In this document: one piece after another, positions 52,722 through 61,462 of the stretch
How the letters are laid out: the number at the start of each line of letters is the position of its first letter
Numbering within the stretch: the first letter of the stretch is position 1
Source of the DNA: Variovorax guangxiensis
GTDB taxonomy: Bacteria > Pseudomonadota > Gammaproteobacteria > Burkholderiales > Burkholderiaceae_C
Reading direction: 5' to 3'
Length of the DNA: 64,000 nucleotides
Assembly (NCBI RefSeq): GCF_003952165.1
Contig: NZ_RXFT01000015.1
Coordinates: 106,180-170,179 of the forward strand
Notes under the pieces: model-generated
What the model was told of the DNA's origin: nothing
Databases searched by the model: none
What the model saw: only the letters and a program-made list of their open reading frames with translations
Made by a program: the position numbers and the translations under genes

Positions 52722-52747
52722 AGGCGAACCACAAGTTCGCCTTTTTT
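52722..52747 (+). terminator. Rho-independent terminator after tRNA-Val
   Basis: Stem GGCGAAC/GTTCGCC with loop CACAA and a TTTTTT run, 14 bp after the tRNA CCA. It ends the hupB-tRNA-Val unit before the PpiD-like gene. Confidence 0.9.
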
Positions 52748-52785
52748 ATTGCCGTCCGACTGCTGTCGAAAAAGAGTGTTCAAGC

Positions 52786-54702
52786 ATGTTTGATACCTTC
52801 CGCAAGTACAACAAGATCGTGATGATCATCTTGTTCTTGCTGATCATTCCGTCGTTCGTGTTGTTCGGCGTCGAGCGCTACCAGGGCTTCGGTCGCGACG
52901 AGAAGGTCGCGCGCATCGAAGGGCACGACATCACCAAGCCCGAGTGGGATCAGCAGCACCGCGTCGAGACGGACCGCATCCGCCAGCAGTCGCCCAACGT
53001 CGATCCGACGCTCCTCGAGTCCGACGCCATGCGCTATGCCACGCTGGAGCGCATGGTGCGCGACCGCGTACTGGCCGCAGCGGCGGCCAAGGCCAACATG
53101 ACGGTGTCCGAAGAGCGCCTCTCGCGCATCTTCGCGCAGGACCCGGGCCTCGCCACCTTCCGCACGCCCGACGGCAAGTTCGACCGCGAAAGCTTCCAGC
53201 GCGTGACCGGCCGCACGCCCGAGCAATACGAAGCCTCCGTGCGCGCCGACATGGCGACGCAGCAGGTGTTGCTGGGCATCTCGGCCACGGCCTTCACGCC
53301 GCCCGCACTGGCCGCGACCACCATCAACGCCTTCTACGACACTCGCGAGATCCAGGTCGCCCGCTTCGCGCCCGATGCCTTCGCCTCGAAGGTGACGGTG
53401 AGCGATGCCGACATCGAGACCTACTACAAGGATCACACGGCGCAGTTCCAGGCGCCCGAGCAGGCCAGCATCGAGTACCTGGTGCTCGATCTCGACGCGG
53501 CCAAGAAGAACGTCGTCGTGAACGAGGCGGACCTCAAGACCTACTACGAGCAGAACGCTTCGCGCTTCGGCACGAAGGAAGAGCGCCGCGCGAGCCACAT
53601 CCTGATCACCGCGCCGGCCAGCGCATCCGCCGCCGACCGCGAGAAGGCCAAGGCGAAGGCCGAGCAACTGCTGGCCGAAGTGAAGAAGGCTCCCAACACC
53701 TTCGCCGAAGTGGCGCGCAAGAATTCGCAGGACCCGGGTTCGGCGGAGAAGGGCGGCGATCTCGACTTCGTGACGAAGGGCGCGATGGTCAAGCCTTTCG
53801 AAGACGCGATGTTCGCGCTCAAGAAGGGCGAGATCAGCGGCGTGGTCGAAACGGAATTCGGCTATCACATCATCCACCTGACCGACATCAAGCCGGCAGT
53901 GATCCCGCCCTTCGAGCAGGTGCGTGCGACCATCGAGAACGACATGCGCTCGCAGCAGGCCACGCAGGAATTCGCGAAGGCCGCCGAGACCTTCACCGAC
54001 GCGGTCTACCAGACGCCCGACAGCCTCAAGCCGGCGGCCGAGAAGCTGAAGCTCACGATCCGCACGGCCGACAACGTCGCGCGAACGCCCGCGCCGGGCA
54101 CCAACGGCCCGCTGGCGAACCGCAACTTCCTGAGCGCGCTGTTCGCTGCCGACTCGCTCGAGCGCAAGCAGAACACCGAGGCGATCGAAGTAGGCCCGAG
54201 CCAGCTCGCGTCGGGCCGCGTGACGAAGTACACGGCGGCGCATCCGGTGCCGCTGGCTGACGTGAAGGACAAGATCCGCGCGCAGCTCGTTTCCGAGCGC
54301 GCCGCCGTGCTGGCCAAGGCCGAAGGCGAAGCGAAGCTCGCCGCGTGGACTGCGAAGGCCGATGGCGCGACCTTCGGCGCGCCCGTGACGGTGTCGCGCC
54401 GCGATGCGCAATCGCAGCCGCTGCCGGTCATCGACGCCGCGTTGCGTGCCGACGCCTCCAAGCTGCCCGTGCTCGTTGGAGTGGACCTGGGCGCGCAGGG
54501 CTACACGGTGGTGCGCGTGACCAAGGTGGTTCCGCGCACGCCGCCGCCGGCCGAGCTCGCGAAGCAGGAGCAGACGCAGGTCGGCCAGTCCGTGGCCGCC
54601 GCTGAAGACGCTGCCTATTACAACCTGCTGAAGGACCGCTTCAAGGCGGAGATCCTGGTGCCGAAGCCGGCGGATACACTGCCGGTCGCAGCGGGCCGCT
54701 GA
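52786..54702 (+). CDS. PpiD-like peptidyl-prolyl isomerase / chaperone
   Basis: 638 residues. A single N-terminal membrane anchor (IVMIILFLLIIPSFVLFGV) leads into a SurA/PpiD-like chaperone N-domain, a parvulin-type rotamase domain (RRASHILITAPASASAADREKAKAKAEQLL, NSQDPGSAEKGGDLDFVTKGAMVKPFEDAMFALKKGE; key parts ASHILI and GGDLDFVTKGAMV) and a long C-terminal helical part. It assists folding of exported proteins in the periplasm. It follows tRNA-Val and ends before a terminator at 54735. Confidence 0.9.
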   Translation: MFDTFRKYNKIVMIILFLLIIPSFVLFGVERYQGFGRDEKVARIEGHDITKPEWDQQHRVETDRIRQQSPNVDPTLLESDAMRYATLERMVRDRVLAAAAAKANMTVSEERLSRIFAQDPGLATFRTPDGKFDRESFQRVTGRTPEQYEASVRADMATQQVLLGISATAFTPPALAATTINAFYDTREIQVARFAPDAFASKVTVSDADIETYYKDHTAQFQAPEQASIEYLVLDLDAAKKNVVVNEADLKTYYEQNASRFGTKEERRASHILITAPASASAADREKAKAKAEQLLAEVKKAPNTFAEVARKNSQDPGSAEKGGDLDFVTKGAMVKPFEDAMFALKKGEISGVVETEFGYHIIHLTDIKPAVIPPFEQVRATIENDMRSQQATQEFAKAAETFTDAVYQTPDSLKPAAEKLKLTIRTADNVARTPAPGTNGPLANRNFLSALFAADSLERKQNTEAIEVGPSQLASGRVTKYTAAHPVPLADVKDKIRAQLVSERAAVLAKAEGEAKLAAWTAKADGATFGAPVTVSRRDAQSQPLPVIDAALRADASKLPVLVGVDLGAQGYTVVRVTKVVPRTPPPAELAKQEQTQVGQSVAAAEDAAYYNLLKDRFKAEILVPKPADTLPVAAGR

Positions 54703-54734
54703 TACGCGCTTCGCTCCCCCGCGAACGAGCAGAC

Positions 54735-54765
54735 AAGGCCCGGGCCAATGGCTCGGGCCTTTTTC
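54735..54765 (+). terminator. Rho-independent terminator of the PpiD-like gene
   Basis: Stem AAGGCCCGGGCC/GGCTCGGGCCTT (one wobble or mismatch) with a short loop and TTTTTC, about 30 bp after the stop codon. Confidence 0.8.
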
Positions 54766-54830
54766 TTTGCCGCGCGAACAGGTCGCACGAGGGACAACCC
54801 GCACCTTCGCTTCTTGCCAGAATTCCGCCC

Positions 54831-55505
54831 ATGGGAACCCTCTACCTCGTGCGCCACGGGCAGGCCAGCTTCGGCGCTGCCGACTATGACAACCTGAGCG
54901 AACTCGGGCATCGGCAGGCTGTTCGCCTCGGCGAATACTGGCGCGAGCGCGGCATGAAATTCGATGCTGTCATCACGGGCACGCTCAGGCGCCATCGCCA
55001 GACCTGGGAAGGCATCGCCAAGGGGCTCGGCCTGGAGCGCGACGACGTGCTGCCGTGGCCCGGCCTCAACGAATACGACAGCGAGGCGGTCATCGCCACC
55101 ATCCACGAAGGCAAGCTGCAGAAGCCCGATACGCCCGAGATGTACCGCCATCACTTCCGTCTGCTGCGCGAAGGCCTGGGCGCGTGGATGCAGGGCAGGA
55201 CTTCGCCGGTGGGCATGCCGAGCTATGTCGACTTTCTCGCGGGTGTGACGACGGCGCTCGACCACGTGCGCGACAGGCACCACGGCGCGAAGGTGCTGGT
55301 GGTGTCGAGCGGTGGGCCGATCAGCACGGCGGTGGGTCATGTGCTGGGCACGAGCGCGGAGACGACGATCGAGCTCAACCTGCGCATCCGCAATACCTCG
55401 GTGACGGAGTTCGCCTTCACGCCGAAGCGGCACATGCTCGTCACGTACAACACGCTGCCGCATCTGGATGGGCCGGCGTATGAGGACTGGGTCACCTACT
55501 CCTGA
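54831..55505 (+). CDS. Histidine phosphatase family protein
   Basis: 224 residues of the phosphoglycerate-mutase/histidine-phosphatase superfamily: catalytic LVRHGQASF (RHG) at the N-terminus, Arg/Glu pocket GTLRRHRQT and the second His within SSGGPISTAV. Members hydrolyse diverse phosphoesters; the substrate is unknown. It follows the PpiD-like gene's terminator. Confidence 0.85.
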   Translation: MGTLYLVRHGQASFGAADYDNLSELGHRQAVRLGEYWRERGMKFDAVITGTLRRHRQTWEGIAKGLGLERDDVLPWPGLNEYDSEAVIATIHEGKLQKPDTPEMYRHHFRLLREGLGAWMQGRTSPVGMPSYVDFLAGVTTALDHVRDRHHGAKVLVVSSGGPISTAVGHVLGTSAETTIELNLRIRNTSVTEFAFTPKRHMLVTYNTLPHLDGPAYEDWVTYS

Positions 55506-55535
55506 AGAGCTGGCGCCTGATTGCCAGGCTGAGCC

Positions 55536-55868
55536 TCAGGCCTGCCAGACGCCGTAGCCGGCCTTGCGCAGCGCGATACCGAGGTCGACTTCCATCAGCC
55601 GGGCGTCCTCGTAGGTCATGGGGTTGTAGCGCTCGTAGAGCGCGGGCAGCAGGTGCAGGCCGAACTCCTGCACGAAGCTGTTGGCCTGGATGCCGGCCTT
55701 GTGCTTATCGAAACGGATGTCGGGGTCCAGGCCGGTCATGCCGACATAGACGAAGGGTTTGCCGAACTGGTAGTCGGGGTTGGCGCGCCTGAAGCGGCCG
55801 TTGTTCCATACGCGGTCGTCCAGCTCGACCACATACACATGATGCTTGGCGCGCGCTTTGCGGGGCAT
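55536..55868 (-). CDS. Small GIY-YIG-like protein
   Basis: 110 residues from the ATG at 55868; the frame is open upstream but that part is the antisense shadow of the GlsB gene. The pair VYVVELDD ... PFVYVGMTGLDPDIRFDKHKAG resembles the GIY-YIG nuclease fold. Catalytic Arg (IRFDKH) and His are present but the usual later Glu is unclear. Function unknown. It is convergent with the histidine phosphatase gene. Confidence 0.6.
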   Translation of the reverse strand: MPRKARAKHHVYVVELDDRVWNNGRFRRANPDYQFGKPFVYVGMTGLDPDIRFDKHKAGIQANSFVQEFGLHLLPALYERYNPMTYEDARLMEVDLGIALRKAGYGVWQA

Positions 55869-55918
55869 CGCTGGGTGGCCGTGCGCACGAGGCGGCACGG
55901 CCTTCTTTCCTGTATCGA

Positions 55919-56167
55919 TCAGCTCTTGCGCTTGATCATTCCGTAGATGAAGAGCAACACGATCGCGCCCAGCACGGAGGCGATGAAGCCAGCCCCCTGG
56001 CCCGCGGTGTACCAGCCCAACGACTGGCCGACGTAGGTGACGATCAGCGAGCCGGCGATGCCGATGATGGTGGTGACGATGAAGCCCGCGGAGTCGTCGC
56101 CCGGCTTGACTGCCCGCGCCACAAGACCCACGACGAACCCGATCAGGATAGTCCAGACGATGCTCAT
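55919..56167 (-). CDS. GlsB/YeaQ/YmgE family membrane protein
   Basis: 82 residues, three predicted membrane helices: MSIVWTILIGFVVGLVARAVKPGDD, GFIVTTIIGIAGSLIVTYVGQ and a final helix before the basic IKRKS end. This family is linked to general stress response. Function unproven. Confidence 0.85.
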   Translation of the reverse strand: MSIVWTILIGFVVGLVARAVKPGDDSAGFIVTTIIGIAGSLIVTYVGQSLGWYTAGQGAGFIASVLGAIVLLFIYGMIKRKS

Positions 56168-56379
56168 GAAGATATTCCTTTGGTGTGGTGAAGTGGTGGA
56201 ACTGGCCGTAAGCCATGCCCCTGCGCAAGGGGCGCATTCATGATAGCGGAGCGCTGTGCGTGCCGGCCGATGCGGCCGCGCAGCGGGCGCTGCACCCGAG
56301 AACTTGTGCCCGACTTCGTGACGCAGGTGCTGCGCGGCGTCCTACAGATTCGCCACTGGCGCGGCGGTACACCATTCGC

Positions 56380-57015
56380 ATGCTGGAAAAACTACCCGAA
56401 GTCATTGGGCAGGCCCTGCAGGGCGTGCGTGCCGGTCTGGACAACATCGTCTTCAATACGCTCGGAATGCGCGAGGGACTGGGATCGATCGAACTCGCCA
56501 GCATGGCGTTCGCCGACCATGCGCCGCTGCCGCAGCGCTGCACCGCCGATGGAGAAGGTGTCTCGCCTCCGCTTCAGTGGAGCGGTCTGCCTGTGGGCAC
56601 GACATCGTTGCTGCTGATCGTGGAGGACGCCGATTCGCCCACGCCGAATCCGCTGGTGCATGCCATCGTGGTGGACCTGGAGCCGCAGAGTGGGGCGCTG
56701 GCAGAAGGAGCCATTCCAAGCCAGGGAAACGAGGGTGCAGCGGGGCTGCATGTTGGACGCAATTCGGCCTTGCAGGCGGCCTGGCTGCCGCCCGATCCGC
56801 CGCCTGGGCATGGAGTGCATCGGTATGCGTTCCAGCTGTTTGCGTTGGCAAGTCGTCCCGAGTTTTCCGAAACGCCCGGAAGAGACGAAGTCGTCGACGG
56901 CTTGCGCGAACATGCCGTCGCCAGCGGACTGCTGGTCGGTACTCACGAAAGATCCGATGGATCGATCAGGATTCCGGATGCCGTGCCACCGGGCGGATCG
57001 GCGATTGCGGGGTGA
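56380..57015 (+). CDS. YbhB/YbcL (Raf-kinase-inhibitor-like/PEBP) family protein
   Basis: 211 residues from the ATG at 56380. PEBP-fold features: FADHAPLPQRCTADGEGVSPPLQWSGLP, LLLIVEDADSPTPNPLVHAIVVDL and HRYAFQLFAL. These proteins bind phosphates or phospholipid-like ligands; the role in bacteria is unknown. Divergent from the GlsB gene; followed by tRNA-His. Confidence 0.82.
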   Translation: MLEKLPEVIGQALQGVRAGLDNIVFNTLGMREGLGSIELASMAFADHAPLPQRCTADGEGVSPPLQWSGLPVGTTSLLLIVEDADSPTPNPLVHAIVVDLEPQSGALAEGAIPSQGNEGAAGLHVGRNSALQAAWLPPDPPPGHGVHRYAFQLFALASRPEFSETPGRDEVVDGLREHAVASGLLVGTHERSDGSIRIPDAVPPGGSAIAG

Positions 57016-57091
57016 AATGCTGCTCTTTCTGGCTCTTTGTGCATTGCGCCGTCAAAACCGCGATTTTTAACGCTACAATCGTAGGCTCTGT

Positions 57092-57168
57092 GGTGGCTGT
57101 AGCTCAGCTGGTAGAGTCCCAGATTGTGATTCTGGTCGTCGTGGGTTCGAGTCCCATCAGCCACCCCA
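57092..57168 (+). tRNA. tRNA-His (GTG anticodon)
   Basis: Starts with the extra G-1 at 57092, then acceptor GTGGCTG pairing with CAGCCAC, discriminator C and CCA. Anticodon loop TTGTGAT with anticodon GTG. A -10-like TACAAT lies at 57074-57079. The encoded G-1 and C73 are the usual tRNA-His identity elements. Confidence 0.95.
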
Positions 57169-57180
57169 AAATATCTCCTT

Positions 57181-57202
57181 TGTGCTATTGCGCAATAGCA
57201 CA
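57181..57202. repeat. Perfect 22-bp palindrome after tRNA-His
   Basis: The two 11-bp halves TGTGCTATTGC and GCAATAGCACA are perfect reverse complements with no loop. It sits 12 bp after the tRNA CCA, with another terminator-type hairpin 14 bp further. Confidence 0.9.
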
Positions 57203-57216
57203 TTCAAAGGAACAAA

Positions 57217-57247
57217 AACGCCGGGTTTGTCCCGGCGTTGTCTTTTT
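57217..57247 (+). terminator. Rho-independent terminator after tRNA-His
   Basis: Stem AACGCCGGG/CCCGGCGTT with loop TTTGT, followed by TCTTTTT. Ends the tRNA transcript. Confidence 0.85.
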
Positions 57248-57395
57248 CGGTCCCCGCATCTTCTGCGGTCCCTTCGCGCCGAAGCCTCTTTTTCTCTCTT
57301 GCCCAGCTATAGGCCGCTCACCGGCGCCCATCGCTTTATGTTGCGAGTTGTTGCACTAATGCAATGCGGCGCCGTTTTTTCACTCGTTAAGGCAC

Positions 57396-57423
57396 TTGTG
57401 TCAAATGTAAACTGAATTAAAAT
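57396..57423 (+). promoter_or_regulatory. Promoter of the H-NS-family gene
   Basis: TTGTGT (57396-57401) and TAAAAT (57418-57423) with a 16-bp spacer, in an AT-rich stretch that is unusual for this window and typical of H-NS family regulation. It ends 30 bp before the ATG at 57454, with GGAG at 57443. Confidence 0.6.
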
Positions 57424-57453
57424 CGCCCCGTTTTCAATTTCAGGAGTCCAAGA

Positions 57454-57801
57454 ATGGCTTCGACCCTCGCCGATATCAATTCCCAGATCAAGAAGCACGA
57501 CGAGCAGATTGCGCAATTGCGCAAGCAGGCCGAAGACCTGCGCAACCAGGAACGCGCCGGCGTGATCGAAGAGGTGCGCCGGAAGATCGCCGAATACGGT
57601 TTGACGGCCTCTGATCTGAAACTGACCGGCCGCGCTGCTGGTTCCGCCAAGCGCGGTGCAAGCGCCGCTCCGGCCAAGGCCGCCGCCAAATACCGCAGCC
57701 CGACCGGCGAAACCTGGTCTGGCGGCCGTGGTCGCAAGCCGCGCTGGGTGACCGAGGCGTTGGCTGCGGGCAAGTCTCTTTCCGATTACGAGATCAAGTA
57801 A
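57454..57801 (+). CDS. H-NS-family nucleoid-associated protein
   Basis: 115 residues. An N-terminal coiled-coil oligomerisation region (INSQIKKHDEQIAQLRKQAEDLRNQERAGVIEEVRRKIAEY) and a C-terminal H-NS DNA-binding domain with YRSPTGETWSGGRGRKPRWVTEAL (key part GETWSGGRGRKPRWV), where GRGRKP is the AT-DNA-contacting loop. It silences AT-rich, often foreign genes. It ends in a strong bidirectional terminator. Confidence 0.93.
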   Translation: MASTLADINSQIKKHDEQIAQLRKQAEDLRNQERAGVIEEVRRKIAEYGLTASDLKLTGRAAGSAKRGASAAPAKAAAKYRSPTGETWSGGRGRKPRWVTEALAAGKSLSDYEIK

Positions 57802-57828
57802 GTGCCCCTGTTTTCGCTGGGCAGATGC

Positions 57829-57866
57829 CCAATAAAAAAGCCCGCTCATGCGGGCTTTTTTATTGG
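57829..57866. terminator. Bidirectional terminator between hns-like and quinone oxidoreductase genes
   Basis: Perfect 17-bp arms CCAATAAAAAAGCCCGC and its complement, 4-nt loop TCAT. T-runs on both strands, so it can end both convergent transcripts. Confidence 0.9.
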
Positions 57867-57895
57867 GGCGCAAGAAGCGCAGAAAGGCGGTGCGC

Positions 57896-58882
57896 TCAGT
57901 TCACCATCACCAGTTTTCCTTTGACGCCGCGCGAACCCATGTGGGCGTACGCGGCCTTCAATTCGGCCATCGGCATCGTGCTGTCGATCACCGGCTTGAT
58001 CTTTCCCTGGCCGTACCACTGCGCCAATTCGGCCATCATCTGCGCATTGGCCTTGGGCTCGCGCTTGGCGAAATCGCCCCAGAACACGCCGACCAGCGAG
58101 GCGCCTTTCAGCAGAGTCAGATTCAATGGCAGAGACGGAATCGGGCCCGACGCAAAACCGACGACCAAATAACGGCCGCGCCATCCGATGGAGCGAAAGG
58201 CCGGCTCCGCAAAATCGCCGCCGACGGGGTCGTAAATGACATCCGGCCCTTTGCCGTCGGTCGCGGCCTTGATGGCATCGCGAAAACCGTTGGGCAGGGC
58301 GTGCGTTGTGTAGTTGATCGTTGCGTCGGCGCCGATGGAGCGGCAGAGCTCGCATTTCTCGTCCGTGGAGGCGGCAGCGATCACCTTGGCGCCGGCGGCC
58401 TTGGCGATCTGGATGGCCGCGGTGCCCACGCCGCCGGCAGCGCCTAGCACCAGCACGGTTTCGCCGGCCTTCAGTTGAGCGCGGTCCATCAACGCATGCC
58501 AGGAGGTGGCGTAGATCATGATGAACGCGGCCGCGTCTACATGGCTGAAGCCTTCGGGCAGCGGCATGCACAGCGCCGCGGGCGCCAGCGTGTGGGTGGC
58601 GAAGCCGCCCGTGCCGGAGAGGCACGCCACGTTCTGCCCGACCTTCAGGTGCGTGACGCCTTCGCCCACCGCCTGGATGACGCCCGCGTACTCGGAGCCC
58701 GGAACGAAGGGCAGCGGGGGTTTCATCTGGTACTTGTTCTGCACGATCAGCAGATCAGGAAAGTTCAGGCTCGCCGCCTTGATCTCGATGAGCACCTGGC
58801 CCGGGCCCGGCGTGGGGGTGGGCAGTTCCTTCCAGGTCAGCGCGTCGACGCCGACGGGGTTTTCGCAAAGCCATGCGTGCAT
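57896..58882 (-). CDS. Zinc-less NADPH:quinone oxidoreductase family protein
   Basis: 328 residues from the ATG at 58882, with AAGGAGA at the expected spacing. MDR-type fold: N-terminal GroES-like domain (ASLNFPDLLIVQNKYQMKPPLPFVPGSEYAG; key part LPFVPGSEYAGVI), Rossmann motif VLGAAGGVGTAAIQIAKAAG and GADATINYT. NADPH-dependent reduction of quinones or enones; the natural substrate is open. Convergent with the H-NS-family gene and divergent from surE. Confidence 0.87.
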   Translation of the reverse strand: MHAWLCENPVGVDALTWKELPTPTPGPGQVLIEIKAASLNFPDLLIVQNKYQMKPPLPFVPGSEYAGVIQAVGEGVTHLKVGQNVACLSGTGGFATHTLAPAALCMPLPEGFSHVDAAAFIMIYATSWHALMDRAQLKAGETVLVLGAAGGVGTAAIQIAKAAGAKVIAAASTDEKCELCRSIGADATINYTTHALPNGFRDAIKAATDGKGPDVIYDPVGGDFAEPAFRSIGWRGRYLVVGFASGPIPSLPLNLTLLKGASLVGVFWGDFAKREPKANAQMMAELAQWYGQGKIKPVIDSTMPMAELKAAYAHMGSRGVKGKLVMVN

Positions 58883-59010
58883 GCCAGGGGTCTCCTTCAG
58901 ACAGGTAATGTTGGGGCAATGACTGCGGGCATGATAGGGGTCGCGGCAGGGCGGGCTTGTCCCTGCTGCGACGCACCCGACGCCTACAATCCGGTGCATC
59001 CAGAAGCATC

Positions 59011-59769
59011 ATGAAGATACTTATTTCCAATGACGACGGCTTCCAGGCGCCGGGCATCGTCGCTCTGCACGACGCGCTCAAGGACATCGCCGAAGTCGAG
59101 GTAGTCGCACCCGAACACAACAACAGCGCCAAGTCGAACGCGCTGACCCTGGCGGCGCCGCTCTATGTGCGCGAGGCGCACAACGGTTTCCGCTACGTGA
59201 CGGGCACGCCGGCCGACTGCGTGCACATCGCGCTCAAGGGCCTGCTCGACTACCGGCCCGATCTGGTGGTATCCGGCATCAACAACGGCGCCAACATGGG
59301 CGACGACACCATCTATTCGGGCACCGTCGGTGCGGCGATGGAGGCCTACCTGTTCGGCATTCCCGCCATTGCCTTCTCGCAGATCGAGAAGGGCTGGGCC
59401 CACGTGGATGCGGCCGGCCAGGTGGCGCGGCGTCTGGTGCAGCAGATCGAGCGCGAGCGCATGCACGAAGGTGGCGCCTTTCTGCTCAACGTGAACGTGC
59501 CGAACCTGCCGTTCGACGAACTGAAGCCCGTCAAGGTCTGCCGCCTCGGCAGGCGCCATGCGGCCGAGAAGGTGATCACGCAGGACAGTCCGCGCGGCGA
59601 GACGATGTACTGGATCGCCGGTGCCGGCGGCGCCAAGGACAGCGGCGAAGGCACCGACTTCCACGCCACCGCGGCCGGCCACATCGCGCTGACGCCGCTG
59701 CAGATTGACCTGACCGATCACGCCAACCTTGGCCAATGGCGCGAGACGGTGGCCCGTCTCGGCAACTGA
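59011..59769 (+). CDS. surE: 5'/3'-nucleotidase SurE
   Basis: 252 residues from the ATG at 59011; the in-frame upstream start at 58957 has no ribosome site. The family metal residues Asp8-Asp9 are in ISNDDGFQAPG, and GINNGANMGDDTIYSGTVGAAMEA holds the other conserved metal and substrate residues. It removes phosphate from nucleotides. First gene of the conserved surE-pcm-nlpD-rpoS block, with pcm starting one base after its stop. Confidence 0.93.
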   Translation: MKILISNDDGFQAPGIVALHDALKDIAEVEVVAPEHNNSAKSNALTLAAPLYVREAHNGFRYVTGTPADCVHIALKGLLDYRPDLVVSGINNGANMGDDTIYSGTVGAAMEAYLFGIPAIAFSQIEKGWAHVDAAGQVARRLVQQIERERMHEGGAFLLNVNVPNLPFDELKPVKVCRLGRRHAAEKVITQDSPRGETMYWIAGAGGAKDSGEGTDFHATAAGHIALTPLQIDLTDHANLGQWRETVARLGN

Positions 59770-59770
59770 C

Positions 59771-60544
59771 ATGGCCACCCAGCGGCCCGGTTTTCCTGTT
59801 CGCCTGACACCCACCGCCTCGGCCGCCACGCGCGGGCGCATGCCCGCCGCGCCGGTCAAGCCTGTGGCACCGTCCACGCCTTCGATGGCGTCCGACGCCG
59901 TGAGGGCGCGCATGGTGCAGAAGCTCGCGGCGCAGGGCATTTCCGATGCGCGCGTATTGCGCGCGATGGGCGCAGTGGAGCGCCACCGCTTCGTCGACAG
60001 CGCTCTGGTCAACCAGGCCTATGAGGACACCAGCCTGCCGATCGGACTGGGGCAGACCATTTCCAAGCCCAACGTGGTGGCTCGCATGATCGAACTGCTC
60101 ATGGGCGCTCCTGCCCTGGCGGGAAAGCCCGAGGGCAAGCTCGGCAGGGTGCTCGAGATCGGCACTGGCTGCGGCTACCAGGCTGCAGTGCTGAACCATG
60201 TGGCGACCGAGGTCTACAGCATCGAGCGCCTGCGCGGTTTGCATGAGCGGGCGCGCGCCAACCTGCGGCCCTTCCGGCTCGCAACCGTCCACCTGATATT
60301 GGGCGACGGAATGATCGGCTACGCGAAGGGTGCGCCCTATGCCGGCATCATCGCCGCTGCAGGTGGCGAGGCCGTGCCCGAGGCGTGGATCGAGCAGCTG
60401 GCGGTGGGCGGCCGCATCGTGGCGCCAACGCATTCCGCGAAGGGTGGCCAGGCCCTTGTCGTCATCGACAAGACTCCCCGTGGACTGGAGCGCCTCGTTC
60501 TTGAGGCTGTTCACTTTGTCCCCCTAAAATCCGGTATCGCTTGA
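59771..60544 (+). CDS. pcm: Protein-L-isoaspartate O-methyltransferase
   Basis: 257 residues from the ATG at 59771. It has the SAM-binding motif VLEIGTGCGYQAAVL and downstream motifs YSIERLRGLHERAR and HLILGDGMIGYAKGAPYAGIIAAAG. It repairs isoaspartyl sites in ageing proteins and is a stationary-phase survival function. Cotranscribed with surE and nlpD. Confidence 0.93.
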   Translation: MATQRPGFPVRLTPTASAATRGRMPAAPVKPVAPSTPSMASDAVRARMVQKLAAQGISDARVLRAMGAVERHRFVDSALVNQAYEDTSLPIGLGQTISKPNVVARMIELLMGAPALAGKPEGKLGRVLEIGTGCGYQAAVLNHVATEVYSIERLRGLHERARANLRPFRLATVHLILGDGMIGYAKGAPYAGIIAAAGGEAVPEAWIEQLAVGGRIVAPTHSAKGGQALVVIDKTPRGLERLVLEAVHFVPLKSGIA

Positions 60545-60555
60545 AGGAATAACAA

Positions 60556-61458
60556 ATGCAGGGTTTTGGCAATCGGAGTTGGTTCGCTGGCGTCACGTTG
60601 GCCTTTGTGCTCGTGATCGCGGGCTGTTCCACACCTCGCGGGCCGGCACCAGTCGAAGACCGCGGCACCATGACGCGCGCTCCAGCCGCGACTGTGCCCG
60701 GCGGCCCACCGATCACCACCGACGCCAATGGCAGGCCGCTTGCCGGCATCGAGAACTACGGCAAGCCCGGCTACTACGCAGTGCGCCCCGGCGACACCAT
60801 CCGCCGCATCGGCGCCGAGACCGGCCAGCGCTGGCAGGACATCGTCCGCTGGAACAATCTCGACAACCCCGATCTGATCGAAGTCGGCCAGGTGCTGCGC
60901 GTGATCCCGCCCACCGGCACGGGCACCGCCGTCGCGGCCGCGCCCGCAACGCCTTCCGAAGGCGCGGTCACGAAGCCGGTGCCGCCGCAGCCCGTGGTGG
61001 TGCCGTCCACGCCGTCCAGCGGTGCGACCAAGCCGTCGGCTCCGGTCACGGCTTCGCCGGCCAGCCCTGCCAGCGGCGGTTCGGGTGACGAAGACGTGGG
61101 CTGGATCTGGCCGGCGAGTGGTTCGTTGATCGCCGGCTTCGACGAAGCGAAGAACAAGGGCTACGACATCGCCGGCAAGGCGGGCGATCCGGTGCTTGCA
61201 GCCGCTGACGGGCGCGTTGTCTATGCGGGCGCGGGCCTGCGCGGCTATGGCAACCTGATCATCCTGAAGCACAACAACACCTACCTCACGGCCTACGCTC
61301 ACAACCAGACGCTGCTCGTGAAGGAAGACCAGTCGGTTCAGAAGGGCCAGAAGATCGCCGAAATGGGCAACAGCGATACCGATCGCGTGAAGCTGCATTT
61401 CGAGATCCGCCGCCAGGGCAAGCCCGTCGATCCCTCGCGCTACCTGCCCAGCCGGTGA
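60556..61458 (+). CDS. nlpD: NlpD-type lipoprotein (LysM and M23 domains)
   Basis: 300 residues. Signal peptide with a lipobox (VIAGCSTP), LysM peptidoglycan-binding repeat (YAVRPGDTIRRIGAETGQRWQDIVRWNNLDNPDLIEVGQVLRV; key part VRPGDTIRRIGAETG), a Pro/Ala/Ser linker and a C-terminal M23 (LytM) domain with FDEAKNKGYDIAGKAGDPVLAAADGRVVYAG. NlpD-type proteins activate cell-separation amidases. Followed by rpoS with a 4-bp gap. Confidence 0.92.
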   Translation: MQGFGNRSWFAGVTLAFVLVIAGCSTPRGPAPVEDRGTMTRAPAATVPGGPPITTDANGRPLAGIENYGKPGYYAVRPGDTIRRIGAETGQRWQDIVRWNNLDNPDLIEVGQVLRVIPPTGTGTAVAAAPATPSEGAVTKPVPPQPVVVPSTPSSGATKPSAPVTASPASPASGGSGDEDVGWIWPASGSLIAGFDEAKNKGYDIAGKAGDPVLAAADGRVVYAGAGLRGYGNLIILKHNNTYLTAYAHNQTLLVKEDQSVQKGQKIAEMGNSDTDRVKLHFEIRRQGKPVDPSRYLPSR

Positions 61459-61462
61459 TGCC

